DNA of 64,000 nt from Amycolatopsis umgeniensis (GCF_014205155.1 NZ_JACHMX010000001.1:6758001-6822000), one strand, 5' to 3'. Positions 52,719 to 61,833 are shown, numbered from the stretch's first letter. The notes: generated by a model from the letters alone, not told the origin. Made by a program: numbers and translations.

Positions 52719-54383
52719 TCAGATCATGCAGCCTCCACTGGCTGGATTGGTCTCGAGGGTGGCCGCGATGCGTTCCTTGACCCACTTGATCTGGGTGGGG
52801 TCGGTCCAGTAGTCGCTGTGTCCGAGGACTTCGGGTCGGTCGTCGAGTTCGGTGTTGCGTGCTGACGACACCGCGGTCGCTATCGGATCGGTCTGACGCC
52901 AGAAGTTTGTCCACTGTGGGCTTTTCGTCTTGACGGTGGTGAAGAACTCGTTGCTGAAATGGCCGGGAAAGTAGGTGGCGTAGAGCGATTTCAGCGGCGA
53001 TCCGCAGGTGACGAGGTCGATGGTGCCCTGAGGGTAGAGCTTGGTCCACCACGCGCACACGATCGAGCCTTGGCTGTGGCCGACGAGGACGACGTGGTGA
53101 CCCGTTCCGACCGCGCGGGTGATGGCATCGAGCGCGTCTTGTCTGTAGGACCCGCCCGCGAGGGGGTGGCCGTGTACCGGCCAGAAGCCCGCGATGTCGG
53201 CTGATTTGCCCATGACCATGCGCATTGCGGGCAATCGGTGCCGGAGGATGATCAGGAGCGCCATCGCCGCTGTCAGCGTGTTGACGAAGATGATCACCCA
53301 ATGTCGTGAGCCGCCGGTGAGCAGGGGTTCGGCGGAGAGCACCAGGAGGGCGGCGCCCGCGGCCATCAAGATCGTCGCGACGATGAGGACCCCGGCCAGC
53401 AGCTCGGGTGCCTTCTCGACTCGATTGTGCAGGTGTTCGGCTCGTTCGCGCTTGTCCCGAGGGAATCGGAGGCCCAGCTTCGAGACGGCGGCGATCAGGA
53501 AGGCGATGAGCGCGACGAGACTGAATACGGCGACGAAGTCGAGCCGGGAAGACACTATTTCGGCCCGGTCGAAGTAGGCCATCAACGATCGTTCCTCGGC
53601 CTGCAGTGTCGGAGCGTCCCCCGCCGGGAGCGGCGAGAGCCAGGTCGCGATCCAGTCGAGGCTCATGCGCAGCATGGAGCTGACGGAGTGCATGGCGACC
53701 ATCGCGATGTCGAGGAGCAGGGCTGCGGCCGCCATGTAGGCGCGGCCTTTCCTGCTTGTGATCAGCACAGCTGCGATCAGCATGGTGACCACGGTCGTCG
53801 TCAGGACCACCGCGGTCATCGCGTCGAACCGGCCGGCGCGCGACAGCCAGCCGGTGTACTGGAACTGCGCGGGTTGAAAGATTCCCACGAAGACGCCGAA
53901 GCCTGCGAGCGCAACGACGTTGAGCCATCTCGATCGTATCTTTTCGGTGGGGCGGCGCCTGATGATCGTGACCGCCAATCCCAGTGGGATGAGAACGGAA
54001 ATCAGCTGGGATATCAGCCGGTCGTCGCCTGGAAGGGGGACGACCTTGAGGATCGTTTCGGCGAACACGATCAGCCAGGCCGCGGCGGAAATCGTGAGCA
54101 GGATGCCGACCGTCGACACGGCGAAGCGCAGCCGTCTCTCACCGCGTCCCATTTCGCCCACGGTGTTGACCAGTGTGAACGGGAACGCGAAATACCACAG
54201 CAAACCCTTGGAGAGTCCGCGGGACGTCCGTGACCAGTTCACCAACTTGAGTGGGTGGCCGACCGGTTTCGGGGCCTTCGCCACCTCCGAGCGACCGAAC
54301 CGCGGCTCGATTTCCGGTCGTCCCAGGGCGCTGTAGTAGTCATGGTCGCCGATTCCGTGCACTCGGATCTCGAACGCGTCCAT
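52719..54383 (-). CDS. Multi-spanning membrane protein with C-terminal alpha/beta hydrolase
   Basis: A 554-residue protein starting FEIRVHGIGDHDYYSALG, a hydrolase-like first strand. About eight hydrophobic helices follow between residues 75 and 385. The C-terminal part carries VVLVGHSQGSIVCAWW with Ser 437 as nucleophile and VTCGSPL, as in lipases of the alpha/beta hydrolase fold. A hydrolase split by a membrane domain is unusual. No substrate is evident. No clear operon partners. Confidence 0.75.
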   Translation of the reverse strand: MDAFEIRVHGIGDHDYYSALGRPEIEPRFGRSEVAKAPKPVGHPLKLVNWSRTSRGLSKGLLWYFAFPFTLVNTVGEMGRGERRLRFAVSTVGILLTISAAAWLIVFAETILKVVPLPGDDRLISQLISVLIPLGLAVTIIRRRPTEKIRSRWLNVVALAGFGVFVGIFQPAQFQYTGWLSRAGRFDAMTAVVLTTTVVTMLIAAVLITSRKGRAYMAAAALLLDIAMVAMHSVSSMLRMSLDWIATWLSPLPAGDAPTLQAEERSLMAYFDRAEIVSSRLDFVAVFSLVALIAFLIAAVSKLGLRFPRDKRERAEHLHNRVEKAPELLAGVLIVATILMAAGAALLVLSAEPLLTGGSRHWVIIFVNTLTAAMALLIILRHRLPAMRMVMGKSADIAGFWPVHGHPLAGGSYRQDALDAITRAVGTGHHVVLVGHSQGSIVCAWWTKLYPQGTIDLVTCGSPLKSLYATYFPGHFSNEFFTTVKTKSPQWTNFWRQTDPIATAVSSARNTELDDRPEVLGHSDYWTDPTQIKWVKERIAATLETNPASGGCMI

Positions 54384-54677
54384 ATCCGCCTCCGTGGTGT
54401 GCCGTGTTAGCCACGTCGCGATCCGGCCAGGAGGTTGTTACGTTCGCATCCGAATCGTGATCGGCCGGAGCTCGGTGGGCCCGCGCCCGTGTCCGCGGAT
54501 ATCGTGCGCCAGAGCGGAAAAGAACTGGCCGGGGCACGTAATTCGACTGGCTTCAGGGGAGCTGGAGTGGTACGGCGAGGAGTTCGACCTCATTCAGGCG
54601 GACGGTGAAAAGCGGAACGGATCCAAGGAGAAATCTTAGGGGATCGAAAAGCGTGAATGGTGTCAGGACATAGTTCT
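54384..54677. other. Intergenic gap, no gene seen
   Basis: The 294 bases between the membrane hydrolase and the phosphoesterase genes have only short frames lacking protein features. It probably contains the promoter of the hydrolase gene on the minus strand. Confidence 0.5.
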
Positions 54678-55481
54678 CTAGCGCAGGCTCGGTGTCGTGA
54701 CTTGTGAGTCTTCGAGGACCAGCGGTTGCCACTCGGCGGCGCCGTTGCGGCCGTGCCCCGGGTCGATACCGGTGAACACGCGTCCTCCCACTCGCACGCG
54801 AACGTGGCGAGCGTGCCAATCGACCGCCGCGCGTTGCCGGACCCGTCCGGCGCACCGCCAGGTTCGGTCGGCGAACCGCACGACCGTGGAGTGCCCGTGG
54901 ACCTGGCCGAAGGGGACGACACCGCGATAGCCCATCCAGGGTTCGTGCAGCGCCGCGCCCGATTCGGCCCACAGTGGACCCGCGCCGCCGTCGCGGCCGT
55001 GTGCGCCGACTTCCCAGATCAACTCCGGACGCTCGTTGAGCAGGCCCGCGGCCTCGGTCGCCGACATCGGTTCTCCCAGCCGCTGCCAGCAGGCGAGCGT
55101 CAAACCCGCGTGGGTGACCAGGAGTTCGTCGCCCTCGGCGGTACGGACGGCCTCGGCCACACGTAACCGCCCATCGGCCCACCACTCCCGTAGCCGAGCC
55201 ACGTCGCCCTCCCCGAGCGGCTCGCGCCAGAAGACGGCCCTGCCGGGTAGATACTGCGCCTCATGGTTCCCGGCGAGCTGGATCCATCGCCGCACGTCCA
55301 GCAAGTTCGCCACGATGTCGAGCACACCCGGGCTGTCCGGGCCGCGATCGACGAGATCGCCCACCTGGATCACGGTGAGATCCGGCGGAAGTCCTCGTTC
55401 GGTGGCGCCGAGCCAGGCCAAGGCCCGGCGCAGCTGGTCCGGATGCCCGCCGACATCGCCGATGATGGCGACTCTTCCCAT
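54678..55481 (-). CDS. Metallophosphoesterase
   Basis: A 267-residue calcineurin-like phosphoesterase. All metal motifs are visible: GDVGGH, GDLVDRG, GNHEAQY, THAGL and GHS. This resembles PPP-type bacterial phosphatases such as those acting on Ap4A or phosphoproteins. ATG 55481 is chosen over GTG 55487. The VOC gene is 21 bases upstream on the same strand, so the two may be one transcript. Substrate unknown. Confidence 0.88.
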   Translation of the reverse strand: MGRVAIIGDVGGHPDQLRRALAWLGATERGLPPDLTVIQVGDLVDRGPDSPGVLDIVANLLDVRRWIQLAGNHEAQYLPGRAVFWREPLGEGDVARLREWWADGRLRVAEAVRTAEGDELLVTHAGLTLACWQRLGEPMSATEAAGLLNERPELIWEVGAHGRDGGAGPLWAESGAALHEPWMGYRGVVPFGQVHGHSTVVRFADRTWRCAGRVRQRAAVDWHARHVRVRVGGRVFTGIDPGHGRNGAAEWQPLVLEDSQVTTPSLR

Positions 55482-55502
55482 GACCACCCCCGAAGACAGC
55501 CT

Positions 55503-55961
55503 TCAGGAACCAGCGTACGGACTCTCGCGCCGGAGGGTCTCGCTTCGCTCTGACGTGACGTTGAACATCCAGCTGATCCCGAATCGGTCCACCAGCGAAC
55601 CCGCTTGGTCGCCCCACACCTGTTTCTCCAGAGGCAGCGTCACCTCGCCGCCGACGGACAGCTTCTCGAAGTATTCGCGGAGTTCGTCATCGTCTCCACC
55701 GAGGAAGACCGCGACGTTGTTGCCCGGCCGGTGAGCCGGATGGCCCGGCCGATCCTCCGGAAAGTCCCACGCCATCAGTGTGTACCCGGCGGCGGTGTCC
55801 AGCCGGGAGTGCATGACCTTGTCGCCGTCGGCCGAGTCCGGTGAGCCGAAGTCCGCGACCGTCCCCACCTCGAGATCGCCACCGAACACCTCCTGATAGA
55901 ACTCCATCGCCTGTCGCGCGTTGCCGTCGAACACGATGCAGGGGTTGGCCTGAGATCCCAT
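55503..55961 (-). CDS. PhnB-like VOC family protein
   Basis: A 152-residue glyoxalase-fold protein of the PhnB/3-demethylubiquinone group. It has the NPCIVFDGNARQAMEFYQEV start, MHSRLDTAAGYTLMAWD and VWGDQAGSLVDRFGISWMFN at the end. Activity is unknown for most members. ATG 55961 has GAGGAG placed 7 bases before it. Confidence 0.88.
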   Translation of the reverse strand: MGSQANPCIVFDGNARQAMEFYQEVFGGDLEVGTVADFGSPDSADGDKVMHSRLDTAAGYTLMAWDFPEDRPGHPAHRPGNNVAVFLGGDDDELREYFEKLSVGGEVTLPLEKQVWGDQAGSLVDRFGISWMFNVTSERSETLRRESPYAGS

Positions 55962-56009
55962 CCGCACACTCCTCGCCAGTGACCGTCGGCTTGCCCGACG
56001 GTCGCGAGG

Positions 56010-56269
56010 TCACCTTCCCAACGGAAATACGACACCCTCTGTCGTGATTGGTGGGGTTATCGACGGAACCGAGCCGTCCGCCGGAGTGGGCGAGGACCGC
56101 TCGGTCTTCCAACTCCACCGCGATGGGACAGACCATCTCCCGATCGACGCCGTCGAGGAGGCCGAGCATCGCCGGTGCCCGCGCCGATCAGGGAGACGAC
56201 CCTTTCCTCGAACTCGTCCTCGCTGGTGACGCCGATCCCGATCGCCTCGAAGTGGCTGGACACGATCAC
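56010..56269 (-). pseudogene. Frameshifted small gene, unknown family
   Basis: Three minus-strand frames together give one plausible protein. It would begin VIVSSHFEAIGIGVTSEDEF and run EERVVSLIGAGTG. After a one-base shift near 56168 it continues MLGLLDGVDREMVCPIAVEL to LGSVDNPTN. A second shift near 56040 would lead to GVVFPLGR and a stop at 56010. No single frame keeps protein-like composition. It may be a decayed gene or contain sequencing errors. Family is unknown. Confidence 0.45.
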
Positions 56270-56327
56270 TGCCCTGCTCCATCGTCCACTGGAGACTAAT
56301 GGCCGGGCCGCGACGAGGTGTTCTCGT

Positions 56328-56380
56328 GTCCTGAAGGCCTCCTTTGAGACGATCAGCGTCTCAAAGGAGGCCTTCAGGAC
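56328..56380. repeat. Perfect 23-bp inverted repeat
   Basis: Arms 56328-56350 (GTCCTGAAGGCCTCCTTTGA...) and 56358-56380 match perfectly around a 7-base loop. The TGAAGGCCTCCTT core recalls the ends of the dispersed element. Unlike the others, it stands between divergent reading frames, so it is not a simple terminator. Confidence 0.75.
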
Positions 56381-56474
56381 AGCGGGGTCGGGCACGTGCC
56401 CGGGCCACGTCACGACAAGGACTCGTTCCGCGGAAGGCCGAACGAACACGAGGGCTCGCCGCGATATACCGGAC

Positions 56475-56967
56475 ATGGTGTCCCAACCCGTGGAGAAGCC
56501 TTCCACCGCCGCTCCTCACTGGATGCTCACCTCCCAGCGCGACGGTGCCTCACTACCGGTCACGGTCATCGCCAAGTGGCGGTGGTACCAGGCCGGTAGT
56601 GCCAGACATCGTCGGCGCTACGCCGCGACCGAACTCGTGGCCATCTGCTGCGCGGCCGCGATCCCGGTCCTCGCCGCGACTCCCTTGCCGTCGCTCGTGA
56701 TCGCGGCACTCGGCGCGGTCGTGCTCGTCTCGACGGGAGTGCGGACCACTTTCAGTCTTCACGAGAACTGGGGTCGAACAAAGTCAGGTTCGCTATGCCA
56801 TCGAACGCGAAGCGGCGCTGTATCTGGTGAAGTCTCCGCCCTACGGAAACGACGATGCCGGTCACACGCTGGTCAAGACGGTCGAGGAGATCGCTGGGGA
56901 AGCCGGGCAGCGCTGGGCGACGAGAAGGCTGACCGCGGCCGCTCCTCCGCCTGGGCCGCCCTCTTGA
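56475..56967 (+). pseudogene. DUF4231 membrane protein gene with a frameshift
   Basis: The frame from ATG 56475 encodes a DUF4231 start: IAKWRWYQAGSARHRRRYAA, two hydrophobic helices and TTFSLHENWGRTKS. Near 56783 homology leaves this frame. A one-base shift continues it as VRYAIEREAALYLVKSPPYG and VKTVEEIAGEAGQRWATRRL, to a TGA at 56965. DUF4231 proteins are small two-helix membrane proteins, often near effector or defence genes. The break is a mutation or a base-calling error. Confidence 0.75.
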
Positions 56968-56970
56968 GGG

Positions 56971-57801
56971 TCAACGCCCATCCGCTCGCCGGAAACGCGG
57001 GTGCGCCGCCAGCGCCAGCGCGAGGAACGTGATCGCGACACCGGTGAACGTGGCGAGCGAGGGCCGAGGGCCGGGTGTCAGCGCGTCCAGCACGACGGCG
57101 CCGAGCAGCTGTCCCGCCACCGTGGCCAGCCCGAAGACCAGCACGCCGATGCGCCGGACGGCGATCGTCGCCACCGCGATGATGCCGACGCCGATCACCC
57201 CGGCCAGGTAGAGCAGCGGCTCCGACGGCAGGCGTCCGGGCGGGGGCCGCGAAACGCGACGCGGATGGCCAGAGCGACGGCGAGCGAGACGGCCGCGACG
57301 GAGAAGTTGACCAGAGTGGGTGGCCACGGCGAATCGGCGACCGCTCCGACCCGTCCGTTCAACGCCGACTGGATCGCGATCGCGACACCGGCGAGCACGG
57401 GTAGCGCCACCAGTACCAGGGTTCCGGGAGTGTCCCAGGCATCGTGCCCGGCGATCGCGACCGCCGCCACGCAGGCCGCGGCACCCACCGCCCGCGCCGC
57501 GGTGACCGGCCACGACCACCGCGCCGCAGACGCCGCCCGTGAGGTGGCGCCGTCGCAGCTCGCCGGTGCGCACCGCCGTGCGGATCAGACCGAGCCCGCG
57601 TCGTCCGGCCGGCAGCAGCGGAACGAGCACCAGCAGGAGGAAGAGGCTGACCGACGTCGACGTCAGCGTCGTCGCGAACCCGTCTCCCACCCGCGAACCG
57701 AGCTCGCCGTTCAACCGGGCCTGAACCGCCAACCCGGCACCGGCGGACACCGCTCCCGCCAACGGGACGGCGCTCCGCGTCCGTTCCGCTGCGGCGATCA
57801 C
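56971..57801 (-). pseudogene. DMT/YdcZ (DUF606) transporter gene with two compensating frameshifts
   Basis: The gene begins at GTG 57801, overlapping the stop of the upstream regulator. It encodes VPLAGAVSAGAGLAVQARLN with the first DUF606 half. At 57505-57510 one extra base shifts the homology to another frame (VGAAACVAAVAIAGHDAW, then VAIAIQSALNGRVGAVADS). Near 57235 a second shift returns it to the first frame (LPSEPLLYLAGVIGVGIIAV to TFLALALAAHPRFRRADGR) and a stop at 56971. An intact version would be a two-repeat ten-helix permease. Coupling to a GlxA-type regulator is sensible for an exporter. Confidence 0.78.
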
Positions 57802-58802
57802 CCGGCGGCGGCGGTCATTTGGGGCTGTCGCGGGAAAGCGTTCCGGTAGGCGCCCGGCGAGACGCCGACCTGTTTGAGGAAGTGGTGGCGCAGGTTGTTC
57901 GCGGTGCCGAGACCGCTGAGTTCCGCGATCCTCTCCACCGGGAAGTCCGTCGATTCCAGCAGGCTCTGCGCTTGCGAAAGTCGTTGCGCGAGCAGCCATT
58001 GGAGCGGTGTCGTGCCGGTGGCCTGTTGCAGACGCCGGTAGAAGGTCCGGCGGCTCATCATGGCGCGCCGCGCGAGATCTTCGATCGTCAGCGGCTTGTC
58101 GAGGTTCGCCCTCGCCCAGTCGAGCACCGGCGCGAGTCCTTGATCGTCGGTGGCGGGGACGGACAGGTCGATGAACTGCGCCTGCCCGCCGGGCCGGTGC
58201 GCGGGGACGACCATCCGGCGGGCCAGCTGGTTGGCCACGTGCGCCCCGAGATCGCGGCGGACCAGATGCAGGCACAGGTCCAGACCGGCGGTCATCCCGG
58301 CGCTGGTGAGCACGTCGCCGTCGTCCACGTAGAGCACGGAGTCGTCGACCTCGACGTCGGGAAAGCGTTCGGCCAGCTGGGCGGTGTGCATCCAGTGTGA
58401 GGTGGCGCGGCGGCCGTCGAGCAGCCCGGCCTCGGCGAGCGCGAAGGCGCCGGAGCACAGGGACACCATCCGGGCGCCCGCGTCGTGGGCGCGGCGCAGC
58501 GCGGAGATCAGCTCGGGTGAGACCGGCGCGCCGTCGCTGAGTACGTCGTCCGGCACTGACGACACGATGACCGTCTCGGCGCCGACGATGTCCTCGAGCC
58601 GGTACGGGGTGCGCAGCGCGAAGCCCGGGGCGGCTTCCCGGGCCCGGTCTCCGGTTCCGCACAGCCGCAGGTCGTACCAGGGATCGGCCAGATCGGGCTG
58701 CGGCATCCCGAAAACGGTGGCGGGGATGCTCACCTCGTACAGATCCCAGAAGGCGATCCCGATCTCCTCGGGGACGACCAGGGCGACCGAACCAGCGCTC
58801 AT
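57798..58802 (-). CDS. GlxA-family AraC-type regulator with DJ-1/PfpI domain
   Basis: A 334-residue regulator. Residues 1-185 are an amidotransferase-like (DJ-1/PfpI) domain with SLCSGAFALAEAGLLDGRRA, where the nucleophile-elbow Cys is retained. The C-terminal AraC HTHs are IEDLARRAMMSRRTFYRRLQ and LSGLGTANNLRHHFLKQVGV. It diverges from the imine-reductase-like gene by 83 bases and overlaps the DMT gene, so it likely controls one or both. Confidence 0.92.
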   Translation of the reverse strand: MSAGSVALVVPEEIGIAFWDLYEVSIPATVFGMPQPDLADPWYDLRLCGTGDRAREAAPGFALRTPYRLEDIVGAETVIVSSVPDDVLSDGAPVSPELISALRRAHDAGARMVSLCSGAFALAEAGLLDGRRATSHWMHTAQLAERFPDVEVDDSVLYVDDGDVLTSAGMTAGLDLCLHLVRRDLGAHVANQLARRMVVPAHRPGGQAQFIDLSVPATDDQGLAPVLDWARANLDKPLTIEDLARRAMMSRRTFYRRLQQATGTTPLQWLLAQRLSQAQSLLESTDFPVERIAELSGLGTANNLRHHFLKQVGVSPGAYRNAFPRQPQMTAAAG

Positions 58803-58885
58803 GCCCCCATCCTATGGCACGAATTTGGTGCTCCCGGTCATCTGTGTCACTGGCAGCCGGAAGCAGGGGTCGCGAGGCTGGAGTC

Positions 58886-59761
58886 ATGAGCACAACACCC
58901 GAACACGTCACCGTCATCGGCCTCGGCAATCTGGGCCGTGCGCTGGCCGAGACCTTCCTTCGCCACGGCCATCCCACGACGGTCTGGAACCGCGACGCGA
59001 ACAAGGCGGACGCGCTCGTCGCGGCCGGGGCGAAGGCGGCGGCCACGGCCGAGGAGGCGATCGCGGCCGGGGATCTTGTGATCGTCGCGCTGCTGGATTC
59101 CACTGTCGCCCGGCGGGTCCTGGCCGGTGCGGCCGGCGCCGTCGCCGGGCGGGCGCTGGTCAACGTCACCTCCGGCGGGCCGGAGGACGCGCGGGAACTG
59201 GCCGCCTGGGCGGACGAGCACGGGGCGCGGTATCTGCACGGAGCCGTTTACGCGGTACCGCAAACGATCGGCACCGCCGGGTCTTCGATCAGCTACAGCG
59301 GTGAGGAAACCGTCCACCGGCGTTGGCAGCCGCTGCTGGATTTGCTGGGGCGAGGCACTTTCCTCGGGAGGGACGCCGGTCTCGCCTCGGGCTACGACGT
59401 CGCGATCCTCGCCGGGATGTACGGCATGATCGGCGGTTTCCTGCACGCCACGGCGATGGCCGCGGCCGCGGGCGTCCGCGCCACCGAACTGACGCCGATG
59501 TTGTTGTCGTGGCTGACGGATTCGTTCCCGGCGCTGTCCACCTTCGCCGAGGAGATCGACAGCGGCGGGTTCAGCGGCGGCGAGTCGAGTCTGGCCATGA
59601 ACCAGGCGGGGCTGGCCACGATCATCCGCGCCAGCCGGGAGCTGGGCGTTCCGGTGGGCACGCTGGCCCCGGTCAAGGACCTGATCGACCGGCAGATCGA
59701 CGACGGGCACGGCGCGGCCAGCCTTTCCCGCGCCGTCGAGTCCTTCCGGAGCGCGGCATGA
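58886..59761 (+). CDS. NAD(P)-dependent oxidoreductase, imine-reductase-like
   Basis: A 291-residue 6-phosphogluconate-dehydrogenase-fold enzyme. The Rossmann motif is VTVIGLGNLGRALAETFLRH with NRD suited to NADPH. VYAVPQTIGTAGSSISYSG and a C-terminal helical dimer domain follow the imine reductase pattern. ATG 58886 is used since the Rossmann strand starts shortly after. Its stop overlaps the next ATG. Substrate unknown. Confidence 0.85.
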   Translation: MSTTPEHVTVIGLGNLGRALAETFLRHGHPTTVWNRDANKADALVAAGAKAAATAEEAIAAGDLVIVALLDSTVARRVLAGAAGAVAGRALVNVTSGGPEDARELAAWADEHGARYLHGAVYAVPQTIGTAGSSISYSGEETVHRRWQPLLDLLGRGTFLGRDAGLASGYDVAILAGMYGMIGGFLHATAMAAAAGVRATELTPMLLSWLTDSFPALSTFAEEIDSGGFSGGESSLAMNQAGLATIIRASRELGVPVGTLAPVKDLIDRQIDDGHGAASLSRAVESFRSAA

Positions 59762-60285
59762 GCATGACGACCCGCGACTTCGGCGAGCTGGAAACCGAGT
59801 TCGACACCTACGTCGGAGCCATCAACTACGCCACGATGGTGACGGTCGACGCGGAGAACCGCCCGCGGACCCGCGTCCTCATCCCGGTGTGGGAGAAGGT
59901 CGACGGACAGCCGCTCGGCTGGCTGGCCACCTACCGGACCCCGGTCAAGGCGGCCCACCTCGCGCGTAACCCGCACACCAATTTCTCTTACTGGGCACCG
60001 GGGAACAACTCGGTGGCCGTCGACGCGACCGCCGTCTGGGACAACGAACTCCCGGTCAAGGAACACGTGTGGGAGCTGTATCGCCGGACGAGCCCGCGCG
60101 GCGCCGGTTATCCGCTCGGCAACTTCTGGACGGATCCGTCCGATCCGAAGCTGCACGTGCTGCGCCTGACACCGTGGCGCGTCCAGGTGATCCGCGGCGC
60201 GGACCTGCGCAGCCGGATCTGGCGAGCGGACCGTGGTGAGTCACGTCTCGTGACGACGGCGGGTGTCAGCCCGCCGATCCCGTGA
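59758..60285 (+). CDS. Pyridoxamine-phosphate-oxidase-like flavin protein
   Basis: A 175-residue split-barrel protein of the PNPOx family. It has INYATMVTVDAENRPRTRVL, LATYRTPVKAAHLARNPHTN and a C-terminal LTPWRVQVIRG. Such proteins bind FMN or F420 and reduce small molecules. It overlaps the oxidoreductase gene by four bases, so both probably share a pathway. Confidence 0.87.
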   Translation: MSMTTRDFGELETEFDTYVGAINYATMVTVDAENRPRTRVLIPVWEKVDGQPLGWLATYRTPVKAAHLARNPHTNFSYWAPGNNSVAVDATAVWDNELPVKEHVWELYRRTSPRGAGYPLGNFWTDPSDPKLHVLRLTPWRVQVIRGADLRSRIWRADRGESRLVTTAGVSPPIP

Positions 60286-60354
60286 AGGCCGGTTACGCTC
60301 GCCAGCGATCGCTCATGCGGATGATCTGCCGCGTGACCTGGTGAAAGGCTCTTC

Positions 60355-60774
60355 ATGGCTCAGAAAGTCGTCGTCCAGATCGTGGACGACCTGGATGGTG
60401 GGACCGCGACACAGACCGTTCCCTTCGCGCTCGACGGTGTCTCGTACGAGATCGACCTGTCGGACTCGAACGCCGAGGCGTTGCGTGAGGAACTCGCGCA
60501 GTACGTCGAAGCGGGCAAACGCGTCGGCGGGCGCCGGGTCAAGGTCGCGGCCGGGCAGACCACGGTGGCGGGTGCCGTGGACGGTGCGAAGAAGCCTGTC
60601 GACCGCGAGCGCAACCAGGCCGTGCGGGCCTGGGCAGGGGAGAACGGGTACTCGATCGCCGAGCGCGGCCGGATCCCGAACGAGATCTACGAGGCTTTCG
60701 ACGCCGCCGAGCCGGAGGCCGTCGAAGACGCTCCGGCCAAGCCCGCGCGCAAGCGTTCGCCCCGGAAGAAGTAG
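60355..60774 (+). CDS. lsr2: Lsr2 nucleoid-associated protein with long basic tail
   Basis: A 139-residue xenogeneic-silencing protein that bridges AT-rich DNA. The N-terminal dimerisation part starts MAQKVVVQIVDDLDGGTATQ. The DNA-binding part has RNQAVRAWAGENGYSIAERG followed by RIPNEIYEAF, with the RGR minor-groove hook. The tail EDAPAKPARKRSPRKK adds about 25 residues to the usual 110-115 and is strongly basic. A gtgAAAGG-type site precedes the ATG. Confidence 0.95.
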   Translation: MAQKVVVQIVDDLDGGTATQTVPFALDGVSYEIDLSDSNAEALREELAQYVEAGKRVGGRRVKVAAGQTTVAGAVDGAKKPVDRERNQAVRAWAGENGYSIAERGRIPNEIYEAFDAAEPEAVEDAPAKPARKRSPRKK

Positions 60775-60781
60775 GTCGCCG

Positions 60782-60824
60782 GTCCGTTCGTGGTGGTCGC
60801 ACGACGCGAGCACCACGAACGGAC
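60782..60824. terminator. Convergent terminator after lsr2
   Basis: Perfect 14-bp arms GTCCGTTCGTGGTG (60782-60795) and CACCACGAACGGAC (60811-60824) with a 15-base loop between two convergent genes. A bidirectional terminator is likely. Confidence 0.8.
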
Positions 60825-60835
60825 TGCTCCCCGCC

Positions 60836-61813
60836 TCAGGAAGGCGCTCCGTAGCTGGTGGTGATCGCGGTGGCGCGGTCGCGCAGAGAATCACGCAACC
60901 ACTGCGGGGTAAGGGCTTCCGCGTTCGTGGCGAGCTGCCACAACGCCCATTCGGCGTGTCGCGCGTCCTGGAAGGTCACTTCCAGCCGCAGCCAGCCGTC
61001 CGCTTCGGTCTCCTCGGAGAGGACGGCCAGCGCGGTGCCCGCCAGTTCCTCCCGCCGTCCCGGATTCATCCGCAGCAGCACGACGACCTGGTCTTCGCCG
61101 CCGGTCCGGAACCGCGTGCCGCGTTCCTGCCAGGCCCGGTCCAGATCGACCAGATCCGGTCGTTGCGCCGGTTCGGGGAGTTCCTCGGCGGCCCGCAACC
61201 GGGACAGCCGGTAGGTGCGGTCCTCACCGGACCTCGTGGCCAGCAGGTATCCCTGCTCGCGAACGGTGACCAGGCCGATCGGGTCCACCGTGCGCCATCG
61301 GGCGGGCCCGCCCGCCGCCGCGTAGTGGATCCGCAGCTTGTTCCCGGAGAACACCGCGCGCCGGACCTCGGCCACGATGCCGTCGGGAACCTCCTCGCCC
61401 GCCACACGGCGCGAGAGCAGATCGGTCTCCGGGTCGACGAGCAGGCGCCGGGCCGCGCCCGCCGCGGTGTCCCGCTGACCTTCGGGCAGCGCGTCGACCA
61501 CCTTGAGCATGGCGGAAGCGAGTGCCGAGCCGAGGCCGAACATCTGCGCGCCGCGCCGCGATCCGGCGACCAGCAGCGCGAGCGCCTCGTCGTGGTTCAG
61601 CCCGGTGAGCTCGGTCTGGAAACCGGGCAGCAGCGCGAAACCGCCGTGCCTGCCGCGTTCGGCGTAGACCGGGACCCCGGCCGCGGAGAGCGCCTCGATG
61701 TCGCGAAGGACGGTGCGGGTGGACACTTCCAGCTCGCGGGCCAGCGAGGACGCGGACAACCGGCCGCGGTGGCGCAGCAGCAACACCAGCGAGACCAACC
61801 GGTCGGCGCGCAT
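60836..61813 (-). CDS. WYL-domain transcriptional regulator (YafY-like)
   Basis: A 325-residue regulator. The N-terminal HTH (about 5-60) is LSASSLARELEVSTRTVLRD, typical of DeoR/YafY proteins. The WYL domain (about 140-215) shows IHYAAAGGPARWRTVDPIGL and EQGYLLATRSG, close to the ligand-binding consensus. It diverges from a SnoaL gene across 61 bases that hold a palindrome (61834-61852), probably its operator. Confidence 0.9.
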   Translation of the reverse strand: MRADRLVSLVLLLRHRGRLSASSLARELEVSTRTVLRDIEALSAAGVPVYAERGRHGGFALLPGFQTELTGLNHDEALALLVAGSRRGAQMFGLGSALASAMLKVVDALPEGQRDTAAGAARRLLVDPETDLLSRRVAGEEVPDGIVAEVRRAVFSGNKLRIHYAAAGGPARWRTVDPIGLVTVREQGYLLATRSGEDRTYRLSRLRAAEELPEPAQRPDLVDLDRAWQERGTRFRTGGEDQVVVLLRMNPGRREELAGTALAVLSEETEADGWLRLEVTFQDARHAEWALWQLATNAEALTPQWLRDSLRDRATAITTSYGAPS

Positions 61814-61833
61814 GCGAAAAGCCTAGCGGAATA

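Noticed and set aside
54394..54639. Small plus-strand gene in the gap
   Set aside because: No ribosome site, no family features, and it overlaps the start region of the membrane hydrolase gene.
56971..59169. A single long minus-strand gene across the DMT and regulator region
   Set aside because: Only two parts of the frame resemble a DMT permease. The part above 57801 is antisense or out of frame to the GlxA-type regulator.
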